This document shows positions 33,927 to 48,500 of a stretch of 64,000 nt of DNA, one piece after another. The DNA is from Schistocephalus solidus (Eukaryota; Platyhelminthes; Cestoda; Diphyllobothriidea; Diphyllobothriidae). Positions within the stretch are counted from its first letter, which is position 1. Each line of letters opens with the position of its first letter. The notes under the pieces were generated by a model. That model was not told the origin of the DNA and ran no database searches. It saw only the letters and a list, made by a program, of their open reading frames with translations. The DNA is taken from contig WEDG01001244.1 of assembly GCA_017591395.1 (NCBI GenBank), positions 62,001-126,000 of the forward strand, in the 5' to 3' direction. Made by a program: the position numbers and the translations under genes.

Positions 33927-34030
33927 AGACAGGACATGGGAACAGGAACATGGGAACAGGAACATGGGAACAGGAACGCCCCAAACTCGTGCTAGCTAGC
34001 AGGCGGAGCAAATATTCCCGTGTCCTAATA
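33927..34030. repeat. Short variant of the TIR element with 14-bp tandem repeat
   Basis: CATGGGAACAGGAA is repeated three times exactly at 33935-33976. It starts beside GACAGGACATGGGAAC, and about 35 bases later comes ATATTCCCGTGTCCTAATA (about 34013-34031), the inverse of the same end motif. It looks like a collapsed copy of the family with an expanded end. Confidence 0.5.
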
Positions 34031-34039
34031 CTAACCCAA

Positions 34040-37000
34040 AACTTACTTACTCTGTAAGTTAGTGCAAAGCTATTTGGATTCCGGACGGTGTTTGTTCCAA
34101 TGTCTTGTCGGGGGAGGTCATTAAAGCCATGCTTACCGTGAAATTTTTGGTAAAACATTGAGCGTGCCTCCAATCCTTTCGGTTTATTGAGGCGTATTCA
34201 TTCAAACAGTGACTTGGAGGGTTCACAGATTTATTTTTGAACGAACACGCCTATGGTTTTTGTGCAGATCACCAACTGGACGTAATCTCAGCAGGCCTCG
34301 GCCCAGCAAGGTTGAGATTTCCATACTATCTTAGTGGGCCGATAAACCCACTAAATGTCAGTCCATATGTGCGATATTCCCTATCTACTGCGTTTGTTTT
34401 CCTGCATACCAACTGAACCGGTAAGTTGAGGTCCAAAATGCAATTTATGAGAAATGGGAGGGTGTTTTTTATAAAAGGTTGCTTGTAGACCACACTCAAA
34501 AAAAGCTTTTCCATTTGGGCAGTATCCCTTCATCTACAAGATTTAGAAATGCCGATGCGGATTGAGTGAACAAATTTATCATGCGGCAATGACTTAGCAG
34601 GGAATTGTTCCCGATTCAGACAGTTATACACACTGCAATGTTCTTTGGAATTCTACTTTGTAATCTTCACTTACGATTAATACTTTCAGGAGATCATCAT
34701 TCATGTAATAACTGTCGACTATCAACCAGTACAGCAGATAACTCTGTTAGTCATTTTGCATCAAAAGGTTAAGGCTTACAAAAGGTGTTGGCCTGGGTAT
34801 TATGCTAACGCACATATAAAAAAAGTTAACTTTAGGGAAGTAAAATCGGAATATCTGAGTGAATGGCAATGGTCTCATTGAAGGATATCAGCATTTTATT
34901 TAATAGATTAACTGGAGTGACACAACACTGTCATTACACACGCACTCTTCTTCAAAAAGAAATACATTTTCATCGCCATTAAGCCACTTCGAAAATAGGT
35001 AAAAGTATAAAAACTTATTGATGGTTAGGTGATGGGAGGAACCTTTTCGACTGCCTAAAACGCAGATCTGAACCAAAAGCTGCACAGCTCGGGTGTTGTG
35101 TACTTTTAGATGTTTTCCAAATGCGCATGTGTGCGGCCTGACCTCCAACCCAGTCGGAAGGGCTGATTACTGGGCCTTAGCTGTGTCTGGTTGCCTCCTT
35201 CGCTTGAGGGCCGTTTAAAAACGCCAAAATTCGTGCGTCTTGGAGAATAACGTAGATTGCCAATTTTAGTACTTCTGGGCCACATTATATCTGGTCAAGG
35301 AACTGCTTAGTGGGTCAGCAGACTAGGTTCAAAATGTGCATTTGAATGCAAATGCCAAGTAGGAGTCTGCAGACGGATTTTGAGAATTCCCTTTAACATG
35401 GTCTATCGTTCGGCTATTTTTGAGGTTGACTCTTTGTGTGGTAAACCAGTATATGTGCGTTCAAACTGATCTCCTGTCATAATTAAAAGTACTCAAGACC
35501 ATCCCGAGAATACCAATTTGAGGCCCGAAAAACAATCCATATATAGATTATTTTTAGCCCAGATACTGTGATAGCTATGCGGTTATACTTTGTCCCTGAA
35601 CTCACAAATGATCGCTGAAAACGATTTTGCAACGAAACATAAACGCATACAAATTTTTTTGTCGATCGTCTTGCAGGCAAAAAGTTGAAAAAACGGGTGA
35701 AACACAGCTAAGACCAAACTAACCACATCTTTGCATTTCTTCCTATTCAGTTTGTTCCGTTGCTGTCATAGAAAGCTGGAAATGATGCATAGGGCTGTGA
35801 AGATCAGAATAGTGATAATTTTTTATATTTTAAGCTCTGCCGTCCTGCATTTAAATAGGCTGAATTATCAAAGAACCTAACCTTAACATTACGCTTTCCA
35901 TTTGAAGATAGACGAGTATACACTCAGTCAGTGATGTTCTAGAAGAGCCTGCCCTCACTTTCACCCTTAATGCGACGAAGTGTCGAAATTTTGATTAAAA
36001 CTAATAAATACTGTTTGTTTAACGTCAAAACACAGAATGGGCTCGTTAAATTCTAATTGGAGACTTGTCTTAAACTATGCTAACCAAATGTGTGCCAGTG
36101 ACTGAAGGGTTGATGTATCTGAGGAAAAAAATGAGGTTCTGCTTTTAATTCGTAAAACTGCCTTATATTTTGAACCTTTTTTACGTGTAGCTAATCGCCG
36201 AATCCTAAGGAACACTTCTTTATTTACTCCAGCTAGTAGAATCACATAAGAAAGTAGAACTGACCAGATGGAACTAATAATGTCAAAATAATTTCTCGAT
36301 ATATATCGTGACGTGATAAAAGGAAATGACATGGTCAAAAACTCTGAAAATACCAATAAGCTTTGTGGTTGCCAGCTATCTTCATAGTTTCAAGCAGTAA
36401 ATTTTCTCTGTTTGGCATTTAAACGCCCATGTGTTTAGTTTGCTTGGATAAATCCTTTTGGTCTCTATTTAATTCACGTGTATGTGCTTTTAAAAAGTTC
36501 CCAATCTTATTCAAAGTCATTAATTACTTAAAGATACCACTCAGACACACTGCTTTCCTTTCCAGCATTATCGATCTTCAGAAGGAAATGCAAAAGTGCG
36601 TATGTGGACTGTGGTTATGTGCGTGTGTGAAAGAGCTAGAACGGCATAGCTTCTTGCTCTCGGTTTATTGCGGAGGAGGTAACTAATTCTGGCTTTGAAT
36701 GTGGCACGCATGAAGAAGTCCCTTTTCGGACAGACGAACGCGGCGTCAGGGTGGAAACTTTACACATAGACGCTTCCCGCCACCGTTCCCTGACCTATAC
36801 CAACTGACAGTAGTAGGACTTGCATACTACCTTGTTATCACGAAGGTTCTTTTTACCGACGTTGACCTATGCCAAGTCATACAACCTCTTTAGGCCATCC
36901 GAGTTAGCTATGCATGAAGGCTTGCCGAAAACGGATGATCCCGAGCTTAATTTCTAAACTTACTTAGGGAAACTAATGAGAACGCGTATCGAACTAATTC

Positions 37001-40000
37001 CATTTGGAAGCAGTAACGAAAGAGGGTTAGAAAGGCCGATATGGTTATTTCTGGCCTATTAACCTTTATCAGTTCTTTTTTTTACGAAGCGTTACTAAGT
37101 GCAACACCCTTAACACTGAAACACGACTTACATGCCAAAAATGGTCGTCTCAGTCTCCCTTGTGTTTGCCGATAGTCTCCTGCGCATATTACTACTGACT
37201 GTGCGGCTGCCTTCGGGGCTACAGGTGGGGTTCCAAGTACAAAGGTACGAGCACGTCTGACTTGATCGGCATGTGCACTTCCAGTATTATTCCATTTAGC
37301 TTTGATACTGACACCTATTTGAGTGTAGGCTCTGAGGACCCATGAAGAAAACCTGCTAGAACCAGACTGTTGTCAGGTACGATTATGTTCAGAAGTCATT
37401 CTAGGTCTAAGGAGAGTAATCCGTTGTTATTCTGCATTATTAAACAAACCTACCTGTTATCTACGAAGCCCGCCTCCTTATTTCGATCCCTCAGGAAAAA
37501 ACCGCATGTCAAAACACAGAGGAGTGATGATTACCCTGCTTTGCATAAATTTCCTCAAACACAAAGTATATAATCTCATGAAACTTTGACTAAAATTTGT
37601 AAAATATGGTTGCTGTTTCATAAAACTTATTTGGATAACCTTGAAATCCATATTGAATTTTAATCTAATTATTAGGGATTGTAAACACGCAACGCAGCTG
37701 GATGTCCACAAAAATCTTCCTAGTTGTCAGCGATAACCACACGTTAATAAAGGAACTGCTTAACTAGTGCAACTTTTCCCCACGGCCTATTGGAATACAA
37801 CCATATTGTGTTGAGAGTATGCAAGAAAAATTCTTCTTATAACTTCTTCGGAAGAAGTTTTCGTCGTTTAGAGCTTTTTCTCCCCAAAGGGCGCCTTTCA
37901 GTTATGAAAAAACGTGCCCATTCCAGATTATTTTAAACACGAACATGGACATAAGCACCGATGCTCACCACGCAGTGACCAGTTTTTTCATGTATTCTGC
38001 CAACTGAAAGGTTGAACTTAGTTATGCTTGTGAATTTGATTACAAATAACTGTTGATTTTAGGTTACTCTTTCACGGGAAAATGTTCCCCTACGTTTTTT
38101 GCTGACTGAGAACCGACAAGAATACCAATTTATGCGACATGCACTTTGGCAGTGATTTTCGGCATCCGTCTGAAGTCAGTTATTTTTATGGAATGCAGGC
38201 TTAAACAATTTTTCATACGTTCATTTCCAGTGGAAGTGATATTTTTAAAACAAATATTTGTAGTAAGCTACAAATTCTGATTTCATAAAGTGTTCAATGA
38301 TGGCTATAGAGACATTTGTATCATTATTCAGGTGTCGCGCTATCCTCAGACATTCACTAGCAGGGCATGTAATACGATCAATAGGCTACAATATTCAAGG
38401 ATCAATTGAAAGTCTGTTTATAAGGCAATGAAGAAGTGAAAGAGATTTTTGATGAATGAATATGTGCATGTAGCTATAAATCTCTAGGGAAAAGTGAAAA
38501 CTCAACTCTTATTTCAAAATTTAGGGGAGGCACTTCACGTTTTTTGGAGTCAGGATACTTATCCAAATACCAAATTTCAAGAACCCGTAAGATCCCAACG
38601 AAAGTTTACAAAACTATATTTTCTGTGCAACATTTCTGTATAACATGATTAAATTTATACAGGCATTGAAAGCGAGTGCACAACAGATGACCACATAGCG
38701 CTACTTTTTGACTGTGCCTTGTGTACGTGCCTGAAGTTCGAGGCTCCGTCAAGGGGCAGCATGCCGTCATGTAGTATTTGAATTGAGCTGACGTTCCAAC
38801 TACCCAGTCCAGCGACTTGTGCTTGGGAATCTTTCTTCCCGTAGACATCACTGTGAAGTGAACATAACTTAAGGGTCAACTAAATAATGAACAAAGGGTA
38901 TTTCTACAGAATATGACTGGTGAGTTTGGCCATCTATATACGTACTGCAGAGCACACATGCACAAATCATTCTGACATTAATTCAGTTATGGACTTCGCC
39001 TACATCCTGCATTCCATAAAATGTACCGTCGTACATGTAGGTCCTTTCACCCCAGCAAAATTTTATAAGTGCAGGCGTACACACGTAAACCGAAGCTCGA
39101 ATAAGGGCAGTTAAATAAAAATTCTTTAGTGAAGGTAACTCAACATCAGTTACATGGACGGACCATTCCGCATACACCAATATGTGATAACATGCTTTTG
39201 ATGCCTGAAAGATTTCAACTTTAACTTTAATTTGTGTGGCCCATTTAGGGTTATTAACCATTCACGCAGAATTTAAGCGCATTAAAAGCTGTTAACCTTT
39301 AGAGCGTACGGTCGCCAGGGACGGGCCAAAAAGATGTTGCGTTGTTGGATAAAATATTACTGGGTATGATACATATATAGACATCCGGACATGTCTGAAA
39401 TATCTTAGAATTATGCTCCAAAATGACTTATTTAAAATTCAACTAACGTAGCCATTTCTATTCTAAAAGCATTTGAAAAGTTTCGTTAAAATTTCGTTAC
39501 ATCGGTCACTGAAACGCGAGAGAGGACGCTCGAGTCTGCGCGAGATACTGCATCTGGTCTTAGTTTCCTTGAACTTTAATCAGCCATCTCACTCGTACGG
39601 TTTATAGTGGATGGTAGGTGGGATATGGCCGTTGGTGCGCAAGCTTTTAACTCTTTTTCTTCGGTCCTCAGCGTGAGTGTCAGTCTTTCTAAAGGTGGCC
39701 ATATGAAAACTTCTCGATGTCAGATATGAGCAGGTACTTTATGCTTGACGTAGTTTAAGGGGCATGCTACGCACGTAGACGTCGACTTTATGACAGATTA
39801 ACCGGAGCCTCCATGCCCATCTCCGACCTCCGCGCTCTTAGGCTGCCATTCAAGAATAATTTGAGAATTAAAAAGGCACAGGGAGAGGGAGACAGCTGGC
39901 TACACAGCAGACATTGGCGGTACTCTTCAACTTCGACGGACAAAATATCAAAACCCGTCCAAGTTATCGATGGGTATCACTTGAACAGGAATAGCAGAAT

Positions 40001-42279
40001 AGAACACAACAGAATGGAACAGAAAAACAGGAAGAGAACAGAATAACTGCTGTTGAACATCAAAAAACAAAGTCTTATCTTCCCTGAGGCAAATGTGGAA
40101 ACTGGAGCGAGGCCAGTGGGTGGAAAGCAGACGCCGAGCATTAGTCTAAAGTAGGACAAACATGCAAAATGGTCATTTTGGCATATTGCCGGAAATTTGT
40201 GTTAAAAGAATCACATGTACACCAGTCTTAAAAGAATCATTCAAAAATAGCCATAGGCAGACAGGCGCTATATGCTAGTTGTCGCTATGAAACCATCAGA
40301 TAACCAAAACGCACGAATGAAAGTGATCAGAATAGGGCTTCTTTTTGGAAGTGGGGCCTTGCATCAACTAACCAGTCTGCCCAAGATGTCATTTTGTACC
40401 ATATACATGCGGCATTTTATATGCTCATCAGAACAAGCAAGTGTCCTATTTTAAGACTGACCACTGCATCTTCCGGGAGTTATACGCCTAGGATAGAAAG
40501 CACTAACGGGTGTTGTATAAAAGCTGCTTGCCAGAGGAGGTAGTACTCGTAGTGCTTAGGGGTTGCATGACAAATAAAGAAAAAAAGGAACCAAATAATT
40601 ACCACCGGCAAAATATGGCTATGTAAGTCGAAACATTATTTTGGATTCGTATATAAAGGTGGGAAATGTGATTAAAATTTCTCTACTACGAAAGTAAAGA
40701 CTGTTTTTGCACCGGAGAACACTCGAATAACCGGGTTCGACAGGAACAATCAAACAGAAGAGGGAATTTATCGGAGAGCTTCACAGAAATTTTAATCATT
40801 CATGCCCGTCGGGAAGCGAGCAAATCGCTGCATGCAATGTCCCATTGAAATGGTTCACGGAGTCTTCAATTTCTGAATTTTGGACAAAGAATGCTGATTT
40901 AAGTAATTTCACTGTTATCCTGTGCCGCGTCCAGTCAGTCCTCAGGAAGAGTCCGAGTACTTTTTCCCACTGCCTTACTGCTACTGTCATAAAAACCCGA
41001 TGTGCATCGAAACGGTTGTCGCGCCTACCACCAGAAGCCCCTGCATGCTTTTCCTTGCCAGAGCGAGGTATCGAATCAAACCTCTAATACCTCTTACGAA
41101 CCGGTCGTTGACATTTTCTCACTGATCGAAAATAAGCGACTCATTGTGTGCATAGTAAGAAGATAGAGAGGGCCAGTTAACAATCCAAAAAGTCATCTTG
41201 ATCTTTTCGCGCCACCGATGAGCAGAAAAAGGGATTGTTTTATACTTGCAGCACTCTTCTTTTCTGACTGGTGAGTCTTTTTTTCTGAAAATTGGAATAA
41301 GCGGAGATCGAGGTGTACGAAGCCAAGTTCTGAAACCAGCCGCCTTTTCGTCAGTATATCCTAGGACAAAATTGGGTACTGCAAGTGACAGGCGAAATTA
41401 ACCCCTAGCAGTGAAAGGTAAAAAAGGGTGAGTGGACTCCTTTTCCTTGTTGCTGTCCTGTTCCGCTGACCCGATGTTGCATCTAGCGCTGAAGTCGGCG
41501 GAAAGAAAGAGACTCAATGGTTGGGCGAATAATTCCTTTCAGCCGAAGCTTCCGATTCTGAAGTCGAATCCAACATTGGATATAGCAACAGTATTGCAAC
41601 TTTTATTTTGCTTCGGTCTCAACTTTTCTCAGAGTTCGGAACTTGCTCAGTCATCAACCCTCGTAACTTTTCACCATGAGCTAATTTTTGTGGTACTACC
41701 TGGCAAGCCATGAAGTTAGCGCCATGCGCTAACGCTTGGTTTGTCAGCATCAATCAGCTTTAGGTCATTCAGATCAGAACCCCTTTTAAAACTTTTTTAA
41801 TTTTAATAGGCCAGGGGGATTTGCCACACATCTGGTCATAGTCATAAAAATGCACTTCCTCTTTGCCCTGAAACCCAGTCTAGAATCTCACAGACAGCTC
41901 CATAGCGACAGGTAATGCTGTGGAGGGTGTGGAAACAAAAATTAGGGAGACTGGAGTGAGCAAGGCGGAACGGAACCAGTTGAGTACTGTAATCTAGCGG
42001 TGATGCGTCCATCCACCAACATTCCTGCTTTTTGTCCTTTTTCAGGCAGTTATACCCAGAATATTCATAGGCTGGGAATATCGCTGGCTGCTGTTGACTT
42101 ATAAGTCATAAATGGTCATTCCAGTCCCACTTGTCCTTGTCGGCATTCCTACAGTCATTTTTCGCTATTGTCCACCTCCATTGGTATATGGTTTTCATCA
42201 AACTGACTGATACTCCATTCTACCTGTTTTCAAAATCTTGACGTACAGAAGTTTGACGTTGCTCCTATCTCCTTTCAAG
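34040..42279. other. Non-coding or intronic, nothing firmly recognised
   Basis: Short ORFs only. A possible 30-base exon at 36566-36595 (acceptor TGCTTTCCTTTCCAG, donor GTGCGT, phase 0 on both sides) would fit the gene model but is too short to trust. An A-rich stretch built on AGAATAGAACA-like units lies at 39988-40045. Confidence 0.35.
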
Positions 42280-42537
42280 GCTTCTTATGGGGAGACGGAT
42301 AGCGTTCTGTCCTCCAGCACCTTCATTTATGACAGCTTCTACAGCAACAATGGAGTCATTGATCCGGCAGCCTACGACTTCCCCAATCGGGTTGTAACCA
42401 AGGTTAGGCGCTATGAAAAACTTTCGGACTTGGAACTGTCCTCATTCACGGACACCTCCTGCCTATCCACACCTCCACAGTTGCGTCGTAATGTGCAGCA
42501 GCAACCCCAAAGTAATGAGGCCTGTCTCGGATCTGAG
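42280..42537 (+). CDS. SCHIP1-like gene, exon a
   Basis: The acceptor follows a pyrimidine-rich stretch (GCTCCTATCTCCTTTCAAG). The exon is 86 codons, phase 0 at both ends, with donor GAG|GTAATG. The peptide is Ser/Thr-rich and contains STFIYDSFYSNNGVIDP, with no domain recognised. The frame is also open for 14 codons upstream, so an earlier acceptor (TACAG at 42246) is possible. Confidence 0.65.
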
Positions 42538-45500
42538 GTAATGCATATTCCTTGCATATTCGTTAAACTCTCAAAAACAATTTGTTACCACTTCTGAAAG
42601 TTTGACTTCACGAAACAAGGTTTAGCTTTGATCAAGAAAATAATAAATTGTAGGATTACGTTCGTATGCTGTTGGTTACCCCTTCAAGATTAAGGAGAAA
42701 TACCAAGAAGAAACACATAAAGTCTTTATTGCGTAATGGGTTCTGGCAGATTTTCAAAATTAATCTAACCAAACTGTGAAAATTTTGGTGGCTTCGATGA
42801 GGTTTGAGATCACCGCAACAAATGCAAGGCTTGAGTACAGACAATGCCCTAACGGCCTGAGCTAAGAAGCCCCAACTGGGAGATATGAGTTAAATCATAT
42901 CTGTTTCAAGTCTCAATTAGGTCAGATGGGTTATTAAAATCTAAAAAAAACAACTTTTCATAAGATGAAGTTGGTAATCACCGGGTGAATTGTAGATTGG
43001 TTTTTAGGAAATAATGCTTCGCCAGTGTACTTACTGGTTCAGAGTTGGTGGACTGAATACGCTGTGGTAAGCTGTGGAGGTCACTTGACTCAAAGGTTAT
43101 CGAACCCATTGCTCTCGGTTGGGGTCTAGTAGATCAGGTGGTTGGAGTGCTGACTGTACGCAAGCCTTGCACTCGTCGTGCGTTCGATCCCCACTGAGGC
43201 CACCGAGGTGTTCACAGTTGGACCAAAGGATTTATTCTATAACTAAGTTGAATTATTACCTAGTAATTTATTAAAGGAAAGCAGAGGAAACTCTTACGCA
43301 TTTTGAAACTTCACTTCAATGTACTCTTGGCATGTTTATGCATTCCCTTTTCTCTATGCATAAAAGTAGGCAAAGCTACCTATTTTTCTCCCAAAATCTA
43401 TACGAATCGACGCAATATCGCCGTATTTGTTTCTTCCGTGAACTTCCCATGGAAACGTTCGATTGCTCATTTACAAAAGCTATATTACTGCAGATCAACA
43501 GGATCGGCCAAACGAAGCTTATCCAGCTCTTGTACTTTTATAATCGAGCAGTAATTTTTCACTATCATGCACCAAGATCTAAATTAACTGTCTTTAGGAA
43601 ATCAAAACATAGCACTGATAACTGTATTATAAAAGCTGCTTTTAATGTAACCAAATTTAGGATTTAGTTCGAAAAAAGCTGAGTTTGTGTGACATTGAAT
43701 TTATCTCATCGTTGAACTGTAGGTAATATAAGAACTAATTAGCTTTGTGCAAAGAAGGTTTCAGTTTTTAACTGTAGATCATATGCAACCTTACTTGGAG
43801 TGGTAGCCAAAACTAAGCATTTATAAGTAGTATTTTGCTCCAAAGACGAGTTGTCCTAGTTATCCTTTCAGGATATAATTCGAGTTTTCAGAAGATGAAG
43901 TATTTGAAGGCTTTTTCACGTGACGGTTGATTAAGCGTGAGTTCTTTGACTAGGCGTCTGTTTAAGATGTACGCTGCGGCATAATTTCGTAGTCTGATTC
44001 TTTGAACTCTTGAAATGTCTTCTGTGCAGTGTTTGCGGTATTCGATAAAGTTCTTGATCACCAGCTGCAATGCCATCGGGCTATAGGTCGCTTTTACTGT
44101 GCGATAGAATTACGGAGCCCGCCTCAAATCGATGAATTAATTGGTTTTCTCTCAATTTGTGTGAATAGAATTCATCCAGCTTTTTCCCTTTCAAACTTAA
44201 CCCTTGTGGTGAAAAATGTATAATTGATAAATGCTTAAGTCATATTTCTGTCATTTATGCCTTAGCATGCGATCGTTTCAATGCCTGTTCGAATTTTTTC
44301 GTCTAAAAAGTCGAAGTGGATTCGTGTTCGAACAGTGCACACGTTAACCGTTCTTTCGGTGTTTTTTTTATTGTTTGGCGCCGTTTCCGCTATTCTTCAT
44401 TCTTCCTCGAAAAAGTATAAACAATATCATGAATACCGTTTCAACTTTATTGACAGTCTTTAATCAGAAGGTAATAACGGTGAAAACGAGAAACCTTAGA
44501 TAAATGAATCATTTCAAAAGTGAGAATCACACAGGTATATTTGAGTAAAATGTATATTCTCCTGTGGACTTCAAACTTGCGACCAATAACAGTTAATCTT
44601 ACTGAAGATCAGCCTTAGATTACCTTCCCGTTAACCGGAATCGTTTTATACTAAACACTTTTCGAAACTTTGTAAAAATATGTGAGCTTGTACTGGAAAC
44701 GTTTGATAGAACCCACAGTTTCTCAAGTTTACTAAAGCTGTTTGCGGTATTTGAAAAACTAAAGAAGACAATATTACGTTGTTGTTGTGTTGTATTTTTT
44801 TTAAATACGTCGATTCGAGCTATTTTTAGATGTCGGTCTGTGAATTTTGCTATACTCAAGTATAGTCAATGGATGTGCAAGAACAAATTCTGTAATAAGC
44901 CTTAAGAATATTCTTTTGATACAATGCTTTCTGCACTTTCAAAGTTTAAGATATTGTGTTTTTTAAATCGTTCCATTCCACAGCTGAAGCGATCACACAA
45001 ACGAGAAGTGAACTGGGGTGATCGGAGCTCCATTCGCCTCTCCGTTGATTACACGAAGCAGTTTTCCAAAGCCGCATCAGCGAACTCGGACAAAGTATGA
45101 CCCGACACGTCCATAAACCTAATACCCTTAATTTTTCTTGTACATCTTTAACATAGTGCCTTTGATTTAAAATGTGGATTCAAAAAATTTATTGAGTGAG
45201 TGTTTGCAAAATATCAATGTAACCCGAGAGTCCGAATCTCACAAATCTCAACCAAAACACTCGGGAAAATTAGCTGTTTTTTCCTCATGATTAAAGCTAG
45301 CATAATTGCAAAACATCTTGTTAATTTGTTTTTTGAAAATCTAACGGAGAAAGTGTATTTTGATTTTTCTTTTTTGAATGATAATTTAATCAATTGTAAT
45401 TTTGATATTTGTGAATAATAAGGTATTTTTTTCTGATTGTGAGATAACTTAGACAACCGTGAAGTGAGAACACATTTCATTACTGATTCATAGCATAACT

Positions 45501-48500
45501 ATTTTTTCAGCATGCTTTTGAACTATACAAAAATTTTGCTTAATGGCACCATCATGGTTTTGTCCTAAGGTTTGAAAATTTGACCCCAACTGCCTTTTCC
45601 AAATTTGCCGAGAGTAAAACGGCAACACTTCAAGACAAACCTACCTGAAAATGAAGTACTTCCTCAACGACTATGGATTATTCGTGCTACACAAAAACTA
45701 AAAATAAGCAATTTCAGTCAAACTGGCCAATTAGCTGGCAAAGGTTCTTGCTGTTAGCAACCAATGCTTAGTCGTGCGTTGTTTTGGATACTTGGCGACA
45801 GCGTTTTGGACACGTTTTACGTACATGTCCTCCTACATCACATCTTTATGTGATACTGTCAATGCACATACTTTACAATACGACTTTCAGTGTTCAAAAT
45901 ATCCATCCAGTGTCTATAGAATTTACGAGACTCGACATATCCGAAAATTCTCTGATTTCTTCAATAGCCAAGCACAGACTAGATATGTACCGTTAGTTCT
46001 CTTTTTAAGGAATCAAATTTAGAGATTAAGTTGCCATGAATAAGGATTTTGGATTTAGCCTAACTAAATTCCATTAATTTTTTTCCATCCATCAAAATTA
46101 AGAAACCTTTTGGCCTATGTTCATATTTACAAAGATGCATACATATATTCTACTATGTTTTCAATATGTTCACTGCAGAAGTATATTCTTTGGTATGCTT
46201 GTAGGGGAAGTGTTTTACGTAATACTAGCATATGAATGAGCATTTAGTTGAATTTTTTCCCATTCTCTAATATAATACTTCGTTTAGAGGCGTTCATTGC
46301 GGTTTTTAATAGGTTTCTTTTCTTTTCTTCCTTTCTGCCAATACCTATGAAATGTGCAGTTTTTATTTCTTTTTAATTTTGGTATGCTTAACTCTTCACT
46401 TTTTGTTACCCAGGATGAACCAAATTACTTCAAAATCTGCTTTGCAACTGAGTTCTCAGATGACGAGGACGTCGCGAGACAGGAGCTCGAACCAATAGAA
46501 GTTGTTGAGGTGAATTCTGATCTCCCGGAAACTTTGCCGAAGATTGAACAGCCATTTTTGCCCCTTATTTCACAGGCATCCACCATACTCTACCAAGCTG
46601 AAGCTGTGAGTGTTTCGGTGAATGTTTTTCATGTCAGCGTTTAACCATAAGCATCCTTTCTGTTGATTTAACTATTAGTCTACTTGATCGTTGTGAACGT
46701 TGGTGAAGCCTAAGAATTAGGTCATGTTAGATTTAGGGATTCCTGTTTCAGATGAATTTAGTCAATCTAGGTAAAATAGAGTACCAAACAAGTAATGGGA
46801 TTGTATAGCTTCTTCCTACGATTAAACCTAGTCAATGACCAGTGTCCTCCGGTTACTTTAGAAGTGATTCAAAAGCCGCTATCTTTGTTCCTCTACACCA
46901 AACCCCGCAGCTATTTACAACCAATCGACGAAGGGGATATTCCGTAATCGAATAGCTGATAATTAGCTCATTTCGCAAATCAACAGAATGTTAATTCCTT
47001 AGGCGCCATTTCATTTTCTATCTAGGCTTATTTGATTGTCCTGTAAATGGATAAAACTTTCGTTTGGATACGTAGGAAACTGAGGAAGAGGGTGATTTAT
47101 TTAGTAGGCTAAAACCAACGCAAGCCTCTCATGGTACACGGTTCAATTGAATATTTACTAAGAAGAGGTTTTCAGTCGGGAAGGCATATTTTTTGACATA
47201 TTTTGAAACGTAACGTTGGCCACCCACCTTTAGGGACTAGACAGGCGTTAACACAGTTTCAAGCACACACCTCGGGATTTGTATGAGCACTGTGCATGGT
47301 GCGTAGATAGTCCGTGCTGATTGTAAGTATAAAACACATCTCATTGTTAATATGTCACAAAGAATGGCATTTTCAGTATTTAAAGCCGAAAATAATTTCC
47401 GAATAATTATATTTCAGCATAAAGACTACGCGTCTTTGTCCGATATAACTATTTATGAACTATGAAAGAGGAGCGTAATCAGGAACGGAGCAGTTGTTTT
47501 CGCTTCGATCTCTAGGGCATATAGCAAAAATTAAGGTCATTTATAAACTTGCAGTGCATTCGTGCAAGGCAATATTTATATATGTTACGGCCAGGAAAAA
47601 ATCTCCCGTTAGGTGGAAATCTTAAAGACAGTCGATCAGCTTGTTCATTAGGTTTCCATTGCCCTCGATTTGCTGGTCACCTGCAGCAGAACGAAAATAT
47701 CTTTACTGGTGTTACAACTGAATAGGTTACGATTACTATTTACGAATTTAAAGTATTGATTAAAGTGTACTTCTCTTGCCATAAATACTGAACCTTATTT
47801 CGCTGTATGGGACCATAATGCCTCTTTACTTTCAAAATACGCGTAGGCAGAAACTAGTGGGGCGTACGCTTGAATATTTTCGATTTATTATGTAGCAAAA
47901 CCTGACCAATGGGCGCACGGTTCACAGTCAAATCATCCGTGGATTCTTTCAGGTAACTTGAAGGAGATTTTTACATGCCCTGTTCATCGAAAATCACCCA
48001 TCATAATGACGCAGGGTTTTTCCCTAAGCACCAGAGACACGAGACTTGCTTTAATCGGCTTTACCTAACTGTTCGTCTGATGAGTGTCTTTGTCTTTGCT
48101 CCCTACCTTCCCCCCCCTACATTAGGGCGGTACGCACCATCTTGCACACGCAATGGCCCTGACTCGTTAGCAAATCACACTTGATTACGCAAAGCACAGT
48201 GCCAATTACCGGTGCACATCTCAGTAATCAGCAACTGTGAAGTAAGGTCTACAATAAAAAAAATAAAGAACTACTTTAGTCTTCACGGGAAGAGTTTTGT
48301 CATCTCGTCTGCTTAGTATTATATTTTAAGTACAGGTACCCAACCTTTTTAGTTAAAGGACGGATTCGGAAACATGGGCGATTTAAAGGCAATATTCTAA
48401 GAGCTTCTGACGTGGAAACAGGCTCTTTGAAAAACGCTATGATAAACTGACTTAGAGGCCTCAGGACGGCTCAAATTCAAAAAAAATAGCTCCTTTGCAT

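Larger units (their letters stand above)
42538..44983 (+). other. Intron a-b of the SCHIP1-like gene
   Basis: It carries the fold-back pair of tRNA-derived elements at 42.76-43.23 kb. A 60-codon ATG ORF at 44281 with one hydrophobic segment has no support as a separate gene. Confidence 0.6.

Noticed and set aside
44281..44463. 60-codon ORF with one hydrophobic segment
   Set aside because: It lies in an intron of the SCHIP1-like gene, is short, and has no supporting signals. A single hydrophobic run is common in AT-rich DNA.
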